Below the pieces are notes generated by a model. It made no database searches and had not been told where the DNA came from. It worked only from the letters and a program-made list of their open reading frames with translations. Positions 42,224-50,862 of a stretch of DNA of 64,000 bases are shown here, piece after piece. The DNA is from Pectobacterium punjabense. GTDB lineage: Bacteria > Pseudomonadota > Gammaproteobacteria > Enterobacterales > Enterobacteriaceae. Position 1 is the first letter of the stretch; each line of letters begins with the position of its first letter. Location: positions 1,178,001 through 1,242,000 of the forward strand of contig NZ_CP038498.1 in the NCBI RefSeq assembly GCF_012427845.1. The letters are read 5' to 3'. Made by a program: the position numbers and the translations under genes.

Positions 42224-43846
42224 ATGAGAAAAAACCTGTTAGCCTATTTTCAAACGCTCTATTTTAAGAAAGGTTTTTTCTTATTATCTGCCAGCCTATT
42301 TTTTATTCTGGTTTCGCTTTTTGCGTTGGTACTTGAGCTCCATTCGACTTTCACCCTCAAACAGTTTGAAGAGGATGTGGAGACGTTTTCTGACCTCACG
42401 CTTGAACACGCTGGCGAAATAATGGTGCAGGCGACCTCTGCACTCGATAATTTAGAAGAATACCGTTCGCCTTATTGCGATACCCCCCACCTCAATGTGC
42501 TCCGCAAGGTGGCTTACGATAATGATTACATCCAGGATATCGTCTATATCGACGGGAATCGGCCTCGCTGTTCTTCGATGCTGAACGACATTAATACGAT
42601 GTTTCTTCCTGCTCCCGATTTTGTTTATAAAAACGCCTATGGGGTGTGGTATAACGTTGAAAGCCCGCTGAACCGCAATAAGAGAATGATTTATGTTGGC
42701 GCAACGCGTCACCTTGTGGTGTTGAATCCGCGCTCATTTCTGGATATTCCCTCCTATAGCCATAATATTCAGAGTGCGTTGCTGGAAAGAAAAAAACAGG
42801 ATGGGCAGGTTATCTTGTCGGATTCGATCGGTGACGGTGTTTTTTCTCGCCTGATAACGGGAGAAAATCGAACCGATAGATTTTATATTGATAATAAATA
42901 TTATGTCCTGAAACCGCTATCAAACAGCGATCTTGCTCTGGTAGTGAGTGCGGATAAACCTGTGAGTACCGCACGTTATCTGACGATTTTCTTCTCCGCG
43001 TTGCCTCTTTTTCTTCTACTTTCCCTGCTGCTTTCCGCGTTGATCTCCCGACGAACGCTGACTATTCAGAGCCCGCGCTATGTTCTTAATCAGGCGCTGA
43101 AGCAAAAAGAGTTTGAATTGTATTATCAGCCGATTATTGCACTGAATACCGCTCAGGTTGTTGGGTGTGAAGCGTTGATTCGCTGGCATCATTCAGACGG
43201 ACGCGTAATTATGCCGGACTCGTTTATCCCTATGCTGCGTCAGACGGGATTGATGAAAGCACTGACGTTATATGTCATTGATGAGGCGATCCAAACGGCC
43301 TGCATACTGAGGAAAACGTACCCTGAGATGTTTGTCTCCATCAATCTTGAGGCCGCGGAATTTGAAGATATTTCCATTTTCAATTATCTCGTGGAGCATA
43401 TTGCTGCACACGATCTTGAAGGGGCGAATATCAATGTTGAATTAACCGAGTCATCAATGATCGAGCCACAAAAAGCTGGGCTGATGGTGGAGCTGTATCA
43501 ACAGAAAGGCATTGATGTCGCGATTGATGATTTTGGTACTGGCTATGCCGGGCTGTCGTATCTTGAACGGGTCAAAGCCAATACGCTCAAAATCGATAAG
43601 TCTTTTGTCTGGAATATTAATAGCCATTGCCCCACCGACATTGTGTTGTCGCATATTGTCAGCATGGCGCACTGCCTTAACCAACAAATTGTTGCCGAAG
43701 GCGTCGAAACCCCGATTCAGGAAGCCTATCTGAAAAGTCTTGGTGTTGCCTATGCGCAGGGCTGGCTGTATTCCAAAGCGCTCACCCAAGAGGGGTTACT
43801 CGCGTTTCTGGCAACAAGGCGAGAAACCACGTCAGGCGGGCAGTAA
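42224..43846 (+). CDS. Membrane c-di-GMP phosphodiesterase with CSS and EAL domains
   Basis: A 540-residue PdeC/YjcC-like protein that should degrade cyclic di-GMP. A membrane helix (about 18-38) is followed by a periplasmic CSS domain with the Cys-Ser-Ser motif at 116-118 and a second Cys at 85; in E. coli relatives this Cys pair forms a disulfide that controls activity through the Dsb system. A second helix (about 252-273) leads to a cytoplasmic EAL domain (about 285-530). Catalytic motifs look intact: EAL at 316-318 (CEALIRW), NVELTESS, DDFGTGYAGLSYL and IVAEGVET. No linked cyclase lies beside it. The cellular target is unknown. Confidence 0.92.
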   Translation: MRKNLLAYFQTLYFKKGFFLLSASLFFILVSLFALVLELHSTFTLKQFEEDVETFSDLTLEHAGEIMVQATSALDNLEEYRSPYCDTPHLNVLRKVAYDNDYIQDIVYIDGNRPRCSSMLNDINTMFLPAPDFVYKNAYGVWYNVESPLNRNKRMIYVGATRHLVVLNPRSFLDIPSYSHNIQSALLERKKQDGQVILSDSIGDGVFSRLITGENRTDRFYIDNKYYVLKPLSNSDLALVVSADKPVSTARYLTIFFSALPLFLLLSLLLSALISRRTLTIQSPRYVLNQALKQKEFELYYQPIIALNTAQVVGCEALIRWHHSDGRVIMPDSFIPMLRQTGLMKALTLYVIDEAIQTACILRKTYPEMFVSINLEAAEFEDISIFNYLVEHIAAHDLEGANINVELTESSMIEPQKAGLMVELYQQKGIDVAIDDFGTGYAGLSYLERVKANTLKIDKSFVWNINSHCPTDIVLSHIVSMAHCLNQQIVAEGVETPIQEAYLKSLGVAYAQGWLYSKALTQEGLLAFLATRRETTSGGQ

Positions 43847-43966
43847 AGTCACGATAAACGCTGCTTCACTATCAAAAATGTGCATGAAAGGGTAAAATAT
43901 CGAGAATAGGGTAGTTAACTAATGATATCTATTGCTTTTTTATTGTGAATTTTTCAGGAGTTTATC

Positions 43967-44308
43967 ATGCAACAGTTACCTCATTGTCCAAAATGCAGTT
44001 CTGAATACACCTGGCAAGAAGGCGAAATGCTTAACTGCCCTGAATGTGGAAATGAGTGGTCGGCGGCGGGTGATGCAGCGGCACAGGATGACGTTTTAGT
44101 GGTAAAAGATGCCAACGGCAACCTGCTGGCGGACGGCGATACGGTAACGGTCATTAAAGACCTGAAAGTTAAAGGCAGTTCGACGCCATTGAAGATTGGC
44201 ACCCGTGTGAAAGGGATTCGCCTGGTGGAAGGCGATCACAATATTGATTGTAAAATCGACGGGTTTGGACCGATGAAGCTGAAATCTGAGTTTGTGAAGA
44301 AAAACTGA
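43967..44308 (+). CDS. yjdM: PhnA/YjdM family zinc-ribbon protein
   Basis: Small protein of 113 residues, like E. coli YjdM (formerly PhnA). The N-terminal zinc ribbon has CPKC and CPEC pairs (about residues 8-11 and 25-28), followed by an SH3-like domain ([29 protein letters not shown]). The old name points to alkylphosphonate use, but the gene is not part of that pathway; phosphonoacetate hydrolase is a different protein. Good ribosome binding site AGGAG. Confidence 0.93.
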   Translation: MQQLPHCPKCSSEYTWQEGEMLNCPECGNEWSAAGDAAAQDDVLVVKDANGNLLADGDTVTVIKDLKVKGSSTPLKIGTRVKGIRLVEGDHNIDCKIDGFGPMKLKSEFVKKN

Positions 44309-44446
44309 TCCTGATGTGATGACGCGCGCGTCAGTCTCCTCTCTGGTTGGCGCGCGGCACTTTTTCACCTCTGGCTGGTTTTTTCACATCAGACAATCCT
44401 TTACCATAGCTGATATTGATTTCTTACCTGGCTATACGGATATCTG

Positions 44447-45517
44447 ATGCGTCATCTGGTTCGTTTTCTCCCTCTGCTTGTTTTGCTCTCGGCCTGTAGC
44501 AGTCAGCCGTCCTCCCCTCCGGCAGAAGCACCTTCGGGTAATCCTTTCAGCGGTGGTTTTCTACTTGAACCTGCGCACAATGTGCATCCGCTCGGTGGTG
44601 ATTTCGCGACCAATCCGGCTACTGCCCGGTTTGTCGATAAAATGGTGCTGGAGCACGGTTTTAATCGTCAGCAACTGCATGATGTGCTGGTTCAGGCGAA
44701 AAGCCTGGATTGGGTGATCCGTCTGATGGATAAGCAAGCTCCGACATCGCGTCCCCCTTCGGGGCCGAACGGTGCCTGGAACCGTTACCGCAATCAGTTT
44801 ATTACGCCAGATAATGTGCAGAACGGCGTGGCGTTCTGGAATCAATATCAGGATGCACTACAGCGTGCCCAGGCCATTTACGGCGTTCCGCCTGAGATCA
44901 TCGTCGGCATTATTGGCGTTGAAACTCGCTGGGGCAGGGTCATGGGGAAAACGCGCATCATTGATGCCTTGGCTACGTTGGCGTTTGATTACCCGCGACG
45001 TGCCGACTACTTTGCGGGCGAACTGGAAACCTTTCTGCTGATGGCGCGTAAGGAAGGCAACGATCCGCTCAGCCTGCGCGGCTCTTATGCTGGCGCAATG
45101 GGCTACGGGCAGTTTATGCCTTCATCCTTCAAGAATTACGCGGTGGATTTTGATGGCAACGGGCATACCAATCTGTGGGACCCGGTGGACGCAATTGGCA
45201 GCGTAGCCAATTATTTCAAAGCACACGGCTGGGTGAAGGGCGCGCCTGTCGCGGTGCAGGCAAACGGTCAGGCACCGCTGCTTGCAAATGGTTTTAATAC
45301 CCGCTACTCGCTTACTGAACTCCAGGCCGCTGGGTTAACGCCACAGCATTCGCTGGCGGGATACAGTGAAGCTAGCCTGCTGCGGCTCGATATCGGGACG
45401 GGATATCAATACTGGTATGGATTACCGAACTTCTACACCATCACACGCTACAACCACAGCACGCACTATGCGATGGCCGTATGGCAACTCGGTGAGGCCG
45501 TAGGCCGCGCGCGCTAA
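44447..45517 (+). CDS. mltB: Membrane-bound lytic murein transglycosylase B
   Basis: Lipoprotein that cleaves peptidoglycan glycan chains, producing 1,6-anhydro ends. It has 356 residues (E. coli 361). The signal peptide has a lipobox ending at Cys17 (LLSACSS). The catalytic Glu lies in GVETRWGRVMGKTRIIDAL near residue 164, and the GSYAGAMGYGQFMPSSF stretch near 214 forms the substrate groove. A monocistronic-looking gene, followed by a hairpin at 45551. Confidence 0.96.
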   Translation: MRHLVRFLPLLVLLSACSSQPSSPPAEAPSGNPFSGGFLLEPAHNVHPLGGDFATNPATARFVDKMVLEHGFNRQQLHDVLVQAKSLDWVIRLMDKQAPTSRPPSGPNGAWNRYRNQFITPDNVQNGVAFWNQYQDALQRAQAIYGVPPEIIVGIIGVETRWGRVMGKTRIIDALATLAFDYPRRADYFAGELETFLLMARKEGNDPLSLRGSYAGAMGYGQFMPSSFKNYAVDFDGNGHTNLWDPVDAIGSVANYFKAHGWVKGAPVAVQANGQAPLLANGFNTRYSLTELQAAGLTPQHSLAGYSEASLLRLDIGTGYQYWYGLPNFYTITRYNHSTHYAMAVWQLGEAVGRAR

Positions 45518-45550
45518 GACCAGCGTGACTAAGATATCTGCTTGGTGTGG

Positions 45551-45571
45551 CAGCCCCATTCTCAGGGGCTG
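45551..45571 (+). terminator. Hairpin after mltB
   Basis: CAGCCCC / GGGGCTG with a 7-base loop, followed by TCTCTTACAT. The T tract is weak, so this is a probable rather than certain terminator. Confidence 0.55.
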
Positions 45572-45624
45572 TCTCTTACATAATGCAGGGACGTAAGTGA
45601 GGTTTGCCGTTATCCGGCGTAAAA

Positions 45625-45835
45625 AATTATGCATCGGTGGGCGTGGCCGCCGAGTGAGCGGCACGGATGCCGCGAAAGCCAGTGCCGCGTCGGGAACGCG
45701 TCACTGGTGGCTCGATTAGCGGTCATGAACACCGATGGCACCGCTTTAGCGGCATAATTTCCGCCAAAAGCCGGGGTTCATAGGGGGCTGGCGTAGCCCC
45801 CTATGTCGGGCGCGTGCTACGAGGTAGCATGAGAA
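45625..45835. repeat. Hairpin-rich intergenic element without terminal repeats
   Basis: A string of palindromes in the 536-bp gap between mltB and the TauE gene: GCATC..GATGC enclosing GCCGC/GCGGC (45631-45670), CCAGTG..CACTGG enclosing GCGT/ACGC (45679-45707), CCGCT/AGCGG (45741-45752), a perfect 11-base stem (45779-45805) and TGCTAC/GTAGCA (45815-45829). It shares the core CGTCGGGAACG with the 41798-42141 element. No ORF is convincing here. Confidence 0.55.
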
Positions 45836-45876
45836 TAGCGATATTGTTGCGCACGAAACGGCCTCTGAGCCTGCAT

Positions 45877-45900
45877 ATGCATTATGCATTATGCATTATG
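45877..45900. repeat. Heptamer tandem repeat (ATGCATT, 3.4 copies)
   Basis: ATGCATT repeated three times without change, followed by ATG. A short simple-sequence tract about 155 bp before the TauE gene; too short to call functional. Confidence 0.8.
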
Positions 45901-46053
45901 TATAAAGATGTGACTCCAAGACTCTCAATCCTCCCTTTATCTCAAATTTTCCCTGAATCAGCCTCAATACAATCCGCATAGACACCAGTAGTGCCCTCAT
46001 TGGACTATTCCTGCGTAGAGTTCTTCCTATGGCGCAACAAACTGAGGCGATAA

Positions 46054-46779
46054 ATGACGACGATGATGGTGGTGTTCCTGCTGGCTGGTGTGGTGAAAGG
46101 CGTGATTGGCCTGGGGTTACCGACGATCGCGATGGGTCTGTTAACGCTAGCGATGCCCGCCGCCAGTGCGGCTGGGTTGCTGATTGTTCCGTCACTGGTG
46201 ACCAACATCTGGCAGCTCGTCTGTGGTCCTGCTTTTCTTAGCCTGATTAAGCGGTTTTGGACGCTATTTATCGGCATTATGGTTGGAACCTTATGGAACG
46301 GACTCCCCGCGCTAACGTCATCGTCGTCATGGACGAACGCAGCGCTCGGCGGCATTTTGGTGGTTTATGGCCTGTGGGGCATTGTGGCGACGACCTTACC
46401 GCAGCCGGGGCGTCATGAAATCTGGCTCTCACCGCTGGTGGGCTACCTCACTGGCGCAATCACGGCGGCAACAGGCGTTTTTGTGATTCCCGCTGTGCCT
46501 TATCTGCAATGCCTGCGGCTCAATAAAAACGATCTGGTGCAGGCGTTGGGGCTGGCGTTTACCGTCTCTACGTTGGGGCTGGCGTTACAACTCACGCGGG
46601 GAATGGGATTACAGAATATCGATCTCTGGCAGTCTTTGCTGGCGCTGATTCCTGCGCTGCTGGGTATGATGATAGGACAACGCCTGCGCCACGCGATTAG
46701 CGAGCAGGTTTTCCGGCGCTGCTTCTTTATCGGGCTGATGGCGCTGGGTGGATACATGGCGGCACGCGGGCTGGCCTAA
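46054..46779 (+). CDS. TauE/SafE family sulfite exporter-like membrane protein
   Basis: A 241-residue membrane protein with about seven or eight hydrophobic helices. The N-terminal FLLAGVVKGVIGLGLPTIAMGLLTLAMP is the family's first repeat, and its mirrored copy appears at LVGYLTGAITAATGVFVIPAVPYLQ near residue 128. The family exports sulfite or organosulfonates, but many members are uncharacterised and the substrate cannot be assigned here. GAGG lies 7 nt before the ATG. It is convergent with, and its stop overlaps, a LysR regulator gene. Confidence 0.9.
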   Translation: MTTMMVVFLLAGVVKGVIGLGLPTIAMGLLTLAMPAASAAGLLIVPSLVTNIWQLVCGPAFLSLIKRFWTLFIGIMVGTLWNGLPALTSSSSWTNAALGGILVVYGLWGIVATTLPQPGRHEIWLSPLVGYLTGAITAATGVFVIPAVPYLQCLRLNKNDLVQALGLAFTVSTLGLALQLTRGMGLQNIDLWQSLLALIPALLGMMIGQRLRHAISEQVFRRCFFIGLMALGGYMAARGLA

Positions 46780-47669
46780 TCCGCATGCTCTGCGGTAATG
46801 AACGCGACAAAATCCTGAACATAGCCGGGCAGCGCGGAAAACTGGCGAACGCAGAGAACCAGATTGCGCGTCGCCCACTCGTCTGACAGCGGAATGGTGT
46901 GAATTTCTAGCCGCTCCATCATACGCTGTGCGGCATGTCGCGGAAGAATACCAATGCCAATACCGCTGTGAATTACCTGCGTGACGGCATCGAAACTGGC
47001 AAGACGCACGCGATAATTCAGGCGTTTTCCCAACTTTCTGGCATGTTCATCGATGTGTTCCTGCAACGCGGCACCTTCGCTAAGCCCGATAAATTCGGCG
47101 TCAGCGATGTCAGAAAGGCTTAGTCGTTTCTTCCCAGTCCATGCGCTATTTTTTGGAACGACGACGACCAGTTCGTCCCTGCGAAATGGTCGGGTTTCTA
47201 GCCCGTCGAGTGCAACGGAATCGGCGACAATGCCGAGGTCGGCAGTTTGGTTGCGGATGGCATCGACGATATCGCGGCTGAGTTTTTCATCCACCGCGAC
47301 GGATATTTGCGGACAGACAACGAGATAGCGGCCCAGCAGAGTCGGTAAATATTCATTCAGTGCCGCAGAATTGCACAATAGCGGTATATGGCCGCGTAGC
47401 CCTCTGCCATATTGGTGTAATTCGCTGCGCATATGTTCTACCTGCCGCAGGATTATGTGGGCATGGTGTGCCAGCGAAAACCCTGCGTCGGTGAGCGAAA
47501 CGCCTGCCTTTGATCGCAGCAATAGCGCTACACCCAGTTCTTCTTCCATCCCTCGGACTCGCTCGCTGGCCGCTTGTACAGTCAAGCAGGACGCCGCTGC
47601 GCCGCCGGTAATACTGCCTGCTTTCTGAATATTGAGAAACAGTCGGAGATCGGTTAAATCGAATCGCAT
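46776..47669 (-). CDS. LysR family transcriptional regulator
   Basis: A 297-residue regulator from the ATG at 47669. The N-terminal winged helix-turn-helix (about 1-65) reads DLRLFLNIQKAGSITGGAAA and LLLRSKAGVSLTDAG; the remainder is the LysR substrate-binding domain (about 90-290). The reading frame stays open to 48005, but that extension overlaps the cyclase gene and lacks homology. The target is unknown; it is convergent rather than divergent with the TauE-like gene, so it is not a typical LysR-target pair. Confidence 0.92.
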   Translation of the reverse strand: MRFDLTDLRLFLNIQKAGSITGGAAASCLTVQAASERVRGMEEELGVALLLRSKAGVSLTDAGFSLAHHAHIILRQVEHMRSELHQYGRGLRGHIPLLCNSAALNEYLPTLLGRYLVVCPQISVAVDEKLSRDIVDAIRNQTADLGIVADSVALDGLETRPFRRDELVVVVPKNSAWTGKKRLSLSDIADAEFIGLSEGAALQEHIDEHARKLGKRLNYRVRLASFDAVTQVIHSGIGIGILPRHAAQRMMERLEIHTIPLSDEWATRNLVLCVRQFSALPGYVQDFVAFITAEHAD

Positions 47670-47748
47670 AGGGGAATCTGTCTCGGGTGAGCCGATACCT
47701 ACTATTATGGCCGTGAGCCAGAGCGACGGCAATCGCTCAGACTGCGGC

Positions 47749-48456
47749 TTATTGAAACTCCACTCTGTTTCTTCCTTTTTCTTTGGCCTGATAGAGCGCG
47801 GCGTCTGCTGCACCGTATAGCGCATCGAAGCTGGTCTTCTGTGGCGCCCAACTGACGCCAAAACTGGCGGTGACGCGCTGCTGTGGGAGTACGCTGAGCG
47901 GCATCCTGTTGAGATCGTGATGGAGTTGGCTGGCGAGGGCGACGGCCTGCATGAGCGTATGCCCTTCCAGCAGAATAGTGAACTCTTCGCCACCCACGCG
48001 ACCAATGCTGTTTGTGGTACTCAGGACGTGTTGCACACGTGACACCAGATCGCAAATCACGGCATCGCCAGTCGGGTGGCCATAGGTATCATTCACCTGC
48101 TTGAAGTGATCGATATCCAACACGATGAGCGCCGCCTGGTTGCGTTCCAGTGCATGGTTTATGCGTTCAATAATCGCACCGCGGTTATACACGCTGGTCA
48201 ACGGATCGTGGCTGGCTTTGTATTCCAGTTCGACCGCCAACTTGTTGAGCTGTGCATTTAGGCGATTCAGCTCTTTCTCCGCCCTATCGCTGCGTGAAAT
48301 AAGGCGATGCGACTCTCGTACCAGCCGCTGGTAATGGTCGGTTAATGCCAGCAGCGTATCGCGATAGACTTCAGCAGGCCTCTCCTGCTGGTTAGCGATG
48401 TTGCGTGCGGCGAGCAAAATGTCGTATTCCGGTGTAAACAAGTCAATTGTGCTCAT
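47749..48456 (-). CDS. Diguanylate cyclase, SiaD-like (GGEEF domain)
   Basis: Soluble 235-residue enzyme expected to make cyclic di-GMP. The N-terminal part (about 1-75) is helical and coiled-coil-like (ISRSDRAEKELNRLNAQLNKL), the usual dimer or partner segment of SiaD. The GGDEF domain follows (about 75-235) with DPLTSVYNRGAI, IVLDIDHFKQVNDTYGHPTGD and the active-site GRVGGEEF. The inhibitory RxxD site is absent: the equivalent residues are Ser-Thr-Thr-Asn. I use the ATG at 48456, which overlaps the end of the upstream DUF1987 gene by 14 bp; an in-frame GTG lies at 48465. Last gene of a Sia-like operon. Confidence 0.9.
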   Translation of the reverse strand: MSTIDLFTPEYDILLAARNIANQQERPAEVYRDTLLALTDHYQRLVRESHRLISRSDRAEKELNRLNAQLNKLAVELEYKASHDPLTSVYNRGAIIERINHALERNQAALIVLDIDHFKQVNDTYGHPTGDAVICDLVSRVQHVLSTTNSIGRVGGEEFTILLEGHTLMQAVALASQLHHDLNRMPLSVLPQQRVTASFGVSWAPQKTSFDALYGAADAALYQAKEKGRNRVEFQ

Positions 48457-48895
48457 GGTTATCACTCAAAATCGTGCTGTGAAAGGTCAGGGCAGGGAAA
48501 TCGATGTGGAGTTCTTCACCAAATTCTTCTGCAATATCGTCGTCTTTGTCGTAATACCAATACAGCGCAATCGATAATGTCTGTTCCGCAGCTTGATTCA
48601 GCAGGTTGAACAAACTGAACAGCATTTTGGTGCTGGAGCTGTTGAAGTAAATCAGGGATACATGTATTTCGATGCTTGGCAGTACCTCATCGGGTGACAT
48701 GGTTTCCGCGCAGACTGTCAGTCTGTGTAGATATGCCTGAATCTCAGTGAGCAGCGGGCGATAAAACGCCGCTGCATTCTCAGGATAAGATTCGCCAGAA
48801 AGATAAAGACGGTGTGTGTCAAAGTGAAAATCAACAGTCGGGGTACAGGATGTCCCCGAAATATGGAGGTTGCTTATGGTCGTTATATTTTTCAT
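48443..48895 (-). CDS. SiaC-like DUF1987 protein
   Basis: A 150-residue protein of the DUF1987 (SiaC) family. In Pseudomonas, SiaC is a STAS-like switch protein: unphosphorylated SiaC binds and activates the diguanylate cyclase SiaD, the SiaB kinase phosphorylates it and the SiaA phosphatase reverses that. Here the family core lies at about 70-100, VSLIYFNSSSTKMLFSLFNLL, with several Ser/Thr candidates for the phosphosite. The ISGTSCTPTVDFHFDTHRLYLSGESYPEN start also fits. It begins 1 bp after the kinase-like gene and overlaps the cyclase gene. Confidence 0.87.
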   Translation of the reverse strand: MKNITTISNLHISGTSCTPTVDFHFDTHRLYLSGESYPENAAAFYRPLLTEIQAYLHRLTVCAETMSPDEVLPSIEIHVSLIYFNSSSTKMLFSLFNLLNQAAEQTLSIALYWYYDKDDDIAEEFGEELHIDFPALTFHSTILSDNHEHN

Positions 48896-48896
48896 G

Positions 48897-49451
48897 TCAA
48901 ATGATTGCCTTCAGATAAAACGTAGATAGCCCCGTTGATGCGTCGGCCCGAAACGTAAACTGGAGTGGCTCACTGGCATCACGTGCGACGGTCAACAGAC
49001 CCATATCCGCGCCTTTGCTTGATGATGGGGTTTCATCGCGCAGAGAGACTTTGTAGGCGAGTCGGATTTCATCAAGCGTCATACCGCGCAGCGGTTCAAG
49101 ACGCCCCCGTAGCTTCTCTACATCGTCGGGGCTTACCGGGTTGGCGCATAACAGGAAGTATTTCCCATTTTCGTAACCCAAGCACACGGAGCCATGACGT
49201 ACCTCAATGGGGTGATCGAACGCGGTTAACTTTGCAGCGGAATAGCGAGTGATGTTTTGTACCATTTCCACGAATGTAGAGAACAGTCGGCGACGGATAC
49301 CGGCGGGAAGCTGCTTTTTCTCCAGTTGTAGCCTCATGGTTTCAGCCAGTGAACTGATGATATTTTGTGAAAAATAGCCCACGTAATACAGCGTGATGTC
49401 ATGCTGAGGAGAGGGCGAAAAGAACTCGGTGTATTTGATGTCTGGCATCAT
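48897..49451 (-). CDS. SiaB-like protein kinase (DUF6272)
   Basis: A 184-residue protein with a histidine-kinase-like ATPase fold that resembles SiaB, the Ser/Thr kinase of SiaC. Seen: an N-box-like FVEMVQNITRYS near residue 63 and a G-box-like GADMGLLTVARDA near residue 155. The frame is open to 49472 inside the upstream gene, but AGGTAGG lies about 6 nt before the ATG at 49451, so I use that start. The assignment rests mainly on neighbours (PP2C, DUF1987 and GGDEF genes) plus these two motifs. Confidence 0.82.
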   Translation of the reverse strand: MMPDIKYTEFFSPSPQHDITLYYVGYFSQNIISSLAETMRLQLEKKQLPAGIRRRLFSTFVEMVQNITRYSAAKLTAFDHPIEVRHGSVCLGYENGKYFLLCANPVSPDDVEKLRGRLEPLRGMTLDEIRLAYKVSLRDETPSSSKGADMGLLTVARDASEPLQFTFRADASTGLSTFYLKAII

Positions 49452-49464
49452 TCTGCCTACCTGA

Positions 49465-50709
49465 TTAAACAAAAGTCGAACAATGTCGGAAGCCCCAAAA
49501 AGTTAAATCATCTCGTCGGGTCTGATCGCCCTGGTAGATCTTGTGTGCTGATAGCAGTTGGTTAGCCAATTCACGCATTGGCTGGTTTTGATAGTGCTGG
49601 AGATGTTCTTGTAACCGCCGTTTCCCAAACATAATCCTGCGTTCTCCGCCGATTTGATCCGTCAACCCATCCGTGGTGGTGAAAAACATATCATTGTCAT
49701 GCAGCGGCAGTTCGTAGCTTGACCACTGGTAGTCATAAGGCGTTTCGGTATAGCCGATACCCATTCGATCGCACTGGAGCGGCGTCAGTTGCCCGGTCTG
49801 GTTTTGCAGCATAAATGCAGGCATCCGTGCGCCGGAAAATGTCAGCGTGTTGCGCGTCATGTCGCAGAACACCAGCATCGCGTCGCAGCCGTCATTAGAG
49901 GTAGAAAGCTGGCGAGCTTCGTCACGTTGTCCCAGCGTGTCTTTGATATGGCGATTGATCGCCTGTAATAACTGCGCGGGCAGTATGGGGCCGTGCTGGG
50001 TCAGCGCCTGTTCCAATGCAGAAGCGAAAATTAAGGTCATAAATGCGCCAGGTACGCCGTGCCCGGTACAGTCTGCGACGGCGGCAAGCCAGCCGTTTTG
50101 ATAGGTTTTAAAGGCATAACAGTCACCACCGACACAGTCCCGTGGCTCCCAGGCTAAGCACCAGTCGGCCAGTGTGCGAGACATCGCCTGCGTTGACGTC
50201 GTCAGCATCGCGGCCTGAATCACACTGGCATATTCGATGCTTTGCATAATCTGCTGATGTTGGCGTAAGTGCATATCCGATACGGCCTTGATCAGATCAA
50301 TGCCGAGTCCGATACCGATATAACGCCCATTTTCGGTGATCATAAAGCCGTCCGTTAGCGATTTGTCACCGGTGATCACCGTTTGATCGGCGACGTCGTT
50401 TAACGACGCCAGCGCATCGATAATCAGCGGGTTTTTATCCATAAACGCGATGCAGCTCTTTTTGTCATACAGTTCGCGATAAAAAGGACGGGACATTTGG
50501 GAGAGAAAAATGTGGCGGTTGATTAAGCCAAAAGGGCGTCCATCCTCGACGACAGGCAGGCTGACCCATTCTTTATTTTTACTGAACAACTGCAATACGG
50601 TGGCATTGTCGGTGTCAGGAGAAACATCCGGCAGAGGAATACAAAGATCTCGCGCCACCGGTGTACCCCGGAGGAGTGGTCGGGCGCAAGGAACGGGCAT
50701 GGCGATCAT
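49465..50709 (-). CDS. CBS-like plus SpoIIE/PP2C phosphatase (SiaA-like position)
   Basis: A 414-residue protein. The C-terminal half (about 180-400) is a SpoIIE/PP2C serine/threonine phosphatase with metal-binding Asp residues in GGDCYAF (near 197), VADCTGHGVPGAF (near 213) and FFTTTDGLTDQ. The N-terminal part (about 25-145) resembles a CBS domain pair (LPVVEDGRPFGLINRHIFLSQ and GRYIGIGLGIDLI), joined by a helical linker. Pseudomonas SiaA instead has a membrane and HAMP sensor, so the input differs: no membrane segment is seen. It heads the four-gene operon. Confidence 0.85.
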   Translation of the reverse strand: MIAMPVPCARPLLRGTPVARDLCIPLPDVSPDTDNATVLQLFSKNKEWVSLPVVEDGRPFGLINRHIFLSQMSRPFYRELYDKKSCIAFMDKNPLIIDALASLNDVADQTVITGDKSLTDGFMITENGRYIGIGLGIDLIKAVSDMHLRQHQQIMQSIEYASVIQAAMLTTSTQAMSRTLADWCLAWEPRDCVGGDCYAFKTYQNGWLAAVADCTGHGVPGAFMTLIFASALEQALTQHGPILPAQLLQAINRHIKDTLGQRDEARQLSTSNDGCDAMLVFCDMTRNTLTFSGARMPAFMLQNQTGQLTPLQCDRMGIGYTETPYDYQWSSYELPLHDNDMFFTTTDGLTDQIGGERRIMFGKRRLQEHLQHYQNQPMRELANQLLSAHKIYQGDQTRRDDLTFWGFRHCSTFV

Positions 50710-50862
50710 GGTTAATCTTTGGGCGGATTTATCTTTACGTCAAAATACCCGCCCTTGATGACCAAATGATGACAATTCTCGCCATACTTCAAGCCGCAGA
50801 TGCGTTGTTCAAAACGTTAACGTTTTGTCCTGCAACTCGACGTATTTAGGGAGACATCTGTG

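Noticed and set aside
47670..48005. N-terminal extension of the LysR gene by 112 codons
   Set aside because: It overlaps the GGEEF cyclase gene and reads as out-of-frame sequence; LysR homology starts exactly at 47669.
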